Below are positions 63,059 through 64,000 of a stretch of DNA of 64,000 bases, piece after piece. The position numbers were made by a program, and so were the translations under genes. Each line of letters starts with the position of its first letter. Position 1 is the stretch's first letter. Origin of the DNA: Variovorax sp. S12S4 (lineage in GTDB: Bacteria > Pseudomonadota > Gammaproteobacteria > Burkholderiales > Burkholderiaceae_C); contig NZ_JALPKR020000002.1 in NCBI RefSeq assembly GCF_023195515.1, positions 2,023,001 to 2,087,000 of the forward strand, in the 5' to 3' direction. The notes beneath the pieces are model-generated. The model had not been told where the DNA came from. It made no database searches and saw only the letters and a list, made by a program, of their open reading frames with translations.

Positions 63059-64000
63059 TCAGCCAATGGTCGGCGTGGCCGCGAGGCGTTCCATGAACAG
63101 TTCGCAGCGCGCCAGCTGCTCCAGGCTCACGAACTCGTCGGGCTGGTGCGCCTGGTTGATGCTGCCGGGGCCGCACACCACGGTGGGAATGCCGGCATTC
63201 TTGAAAAGGCCCGCTTCGGTGCCGAAGGCCACCAGTGTGGTGCGGTCTTCGCCCGCCAGGCGCTGGGCAAGCAGCGTGATGGGGTCGTCCGCCGCACCAA
63301 GGAAGCTCGGGATCTCGCAGATCGTTTCGAACCTGAAGCCCGCATCCGGCGCCACCTTCTTCATCGCGGGCTCGATGCTCGCGGCATAGGCCAGCACGTC
63401 GGCCTGCATGCGCTTTGCATCGGCGGTGGGAAGGTCGCGGAATTCATAGCGGAACTCGGCGTCGCGCGGCACCACGTTGTCGGCAATGCCGCCGTGGAAC
63501 TGGCCCACGCTCGCGGTGCTGAAGGGCACGTCGAAGCCTTCGTAGCGCGGCTCGCTGCGCTCGAAGCCCTCGGCCATGTCGCGCACCTTGCCGACCACGC
63601 GCGCCGCCATCTCGATGGCGTTGACCGAGTGCGGCGTGAGCGACGAATGCGCCTCCTTGCCGCGCACGCAGCACTTGTAGCGGTACACGCCCTTGTGCGC
63701 GATGGCCGGCACCATGCTGGTGGGCTCGCCCACGATGCAGGCCAGCGGCTTGATGTTGGCGTCGCGCATGTCGGCAATCAGTTCCTTCACGCCGAAGCAG
63801 CCGATTTCTTCTTCATAGCTGAAGGCGAAGTGCACCGCGTAAGGCGAGTCGCTTTCCAGGAAGCGCTTGGCGTTGGCAAGGGCGATGGCGATGAAGCTCT
63901 TCATGTCCGCCGAGCCGCGGCCGTAGAGGCGCTCGTTCTGCACCACGGCCGAGAGCGGGTCGACGCTCCATTCCTGCCCGTCCCAGGGCACCGTGTCGGT
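63059..64000 (-). CDS. argE: M20-family deacylase, probable acetylornithine deacetylase (N-terminus beyond window)
   Basis: The 313 visible residues are the C-terminal part of an M20 zinc peptidase: RLYGRGSADMKSFIAIAL with the metal-binding Asp, FSYEEEIGCFGVKELI with the catalytic Glu pair, the dimerisation domain (GKEAHSSLTPHSVNAIEMAA) and a late GPGSINQAHQPDEFVSLEQL with a metal His. The sequence flavour fits acetylornithine deacetylase ArgE, which yields ornithine in arginine synthesis. The start lies to the right of the window. Confidence 0.88.
   Translation of the reverse strand, partial: TDTVPWDGQEWSVDPLSAVVQNERLYGRGSADMKSFIAIALANAKRFLESDSPYAVHFAFSYEEEIGCFGVKELIADMRDANIKPLACIVGEPTSMVPAIAHKGVYRYKCCVRGKEAHSSLTPHSVNAIEMAARVVGKVRDMAEGFERSEPRYEGFDVPFSTASVGQFHGGIADNVVPRDAEFRYEFRDLPTADAKRMQADVLAYAASIEPAMKKVAPDAGFRFETICEIPSFLGAADDPITLLAQRLAGEDRTTLVAFGTEAGLFKNAGIPTVVCGPGSINQAHQPDEFVSLEQLARCELFMERLAATPTIG

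Noticed and set aside
61804-63066. TTG start of the DUF445 gene at 63066
   Set aside because: The ATG at 63027 gives the usual hydrophobic N-terminus; the extra 13 residues look unlike the family.

Overview
The window is GC-rich, densely coded DNA from a chromosome of a betaproteobacterium of the order Burkholderiales, most likely a Comamonadaceae member such as Variovorax. This rests on gene content (gatCAB next to mreBCD-mrdA, tct transporters, many ABC and catabolic operons with IclR/LysR regulators), codon style and remembered similarity; no search was run. I saw no rRNA, tRNA, CRISPR array, transposase or phage gene.

Layout. 1-2366 (minus): gatC-gatA-gatB (gatB cut by the left edge). 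2582-7229 (plus): cell-shape cluster mreB-mreC-mreD-mrdA. 7276-12883 (minus): aromatic catabolism ending in the homogentisate pathway (MBL-fold protein, flavin hydroxylase plus 69-aa partner, hmgA, fahA), divergent from an IclR regulator and a stand-alone Sir2 protein (13028-14637). 14814-23174 (plus): orphan type VI secretion cassette with VgrG, a phospholipase D-type effector, two related lipoproteins that are probable immunity proteins, and a small membrane protein. 23249-27197 (minus): Mla-like lipid ABC transporter. 27346-30018: LysR gene divergent from a GMC oxidoreductase. 30351-37061 (minus): seven-gene operon joining a PotABCD-like importer to a three-subunit FAD/2Fe-2S opine-oxidase-like enzyme, divergent from an IclR gene with two clear operator-like palindromes. 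38134-44507: membrane protein, ALDH7-like dehydrogenase, amino-acid binding protein, aminotransferase, ThDP enzyme. 45252-47387: TauE/SafE permease and ChrA. 47403-49417 (minus): tctA-tctB. 49611-52156: RRM protein, DUF3820 protein, Sui1/YciH, DEAD-box helicase. 52168-59039 (minus): acyl-CoA carboxylase operon resembling the atu (acyclic terpenoid) system. 59112-64000 (minus): MHYT sensor, beta-propeller lipoprotein, DUF445 protein, start-proximal part missing of an ArgE-type deacylase.

Most notable. The T6SS cassette is the best candidate for something under-described: its two lipoproteins share sharply bounded near-identical blocks 1,620 bp apart, and a CPRxGVW...HPLA...VKW module recurs in two otherwise different neighbours. 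Five genes (both lipoproteins, the ALDH gene, tctA, the RRM gene) carry single-base reading-frame breaks; at least three lie in G/C-rich runs in genes expected to be intact, so sequencing indels are a real possibility.
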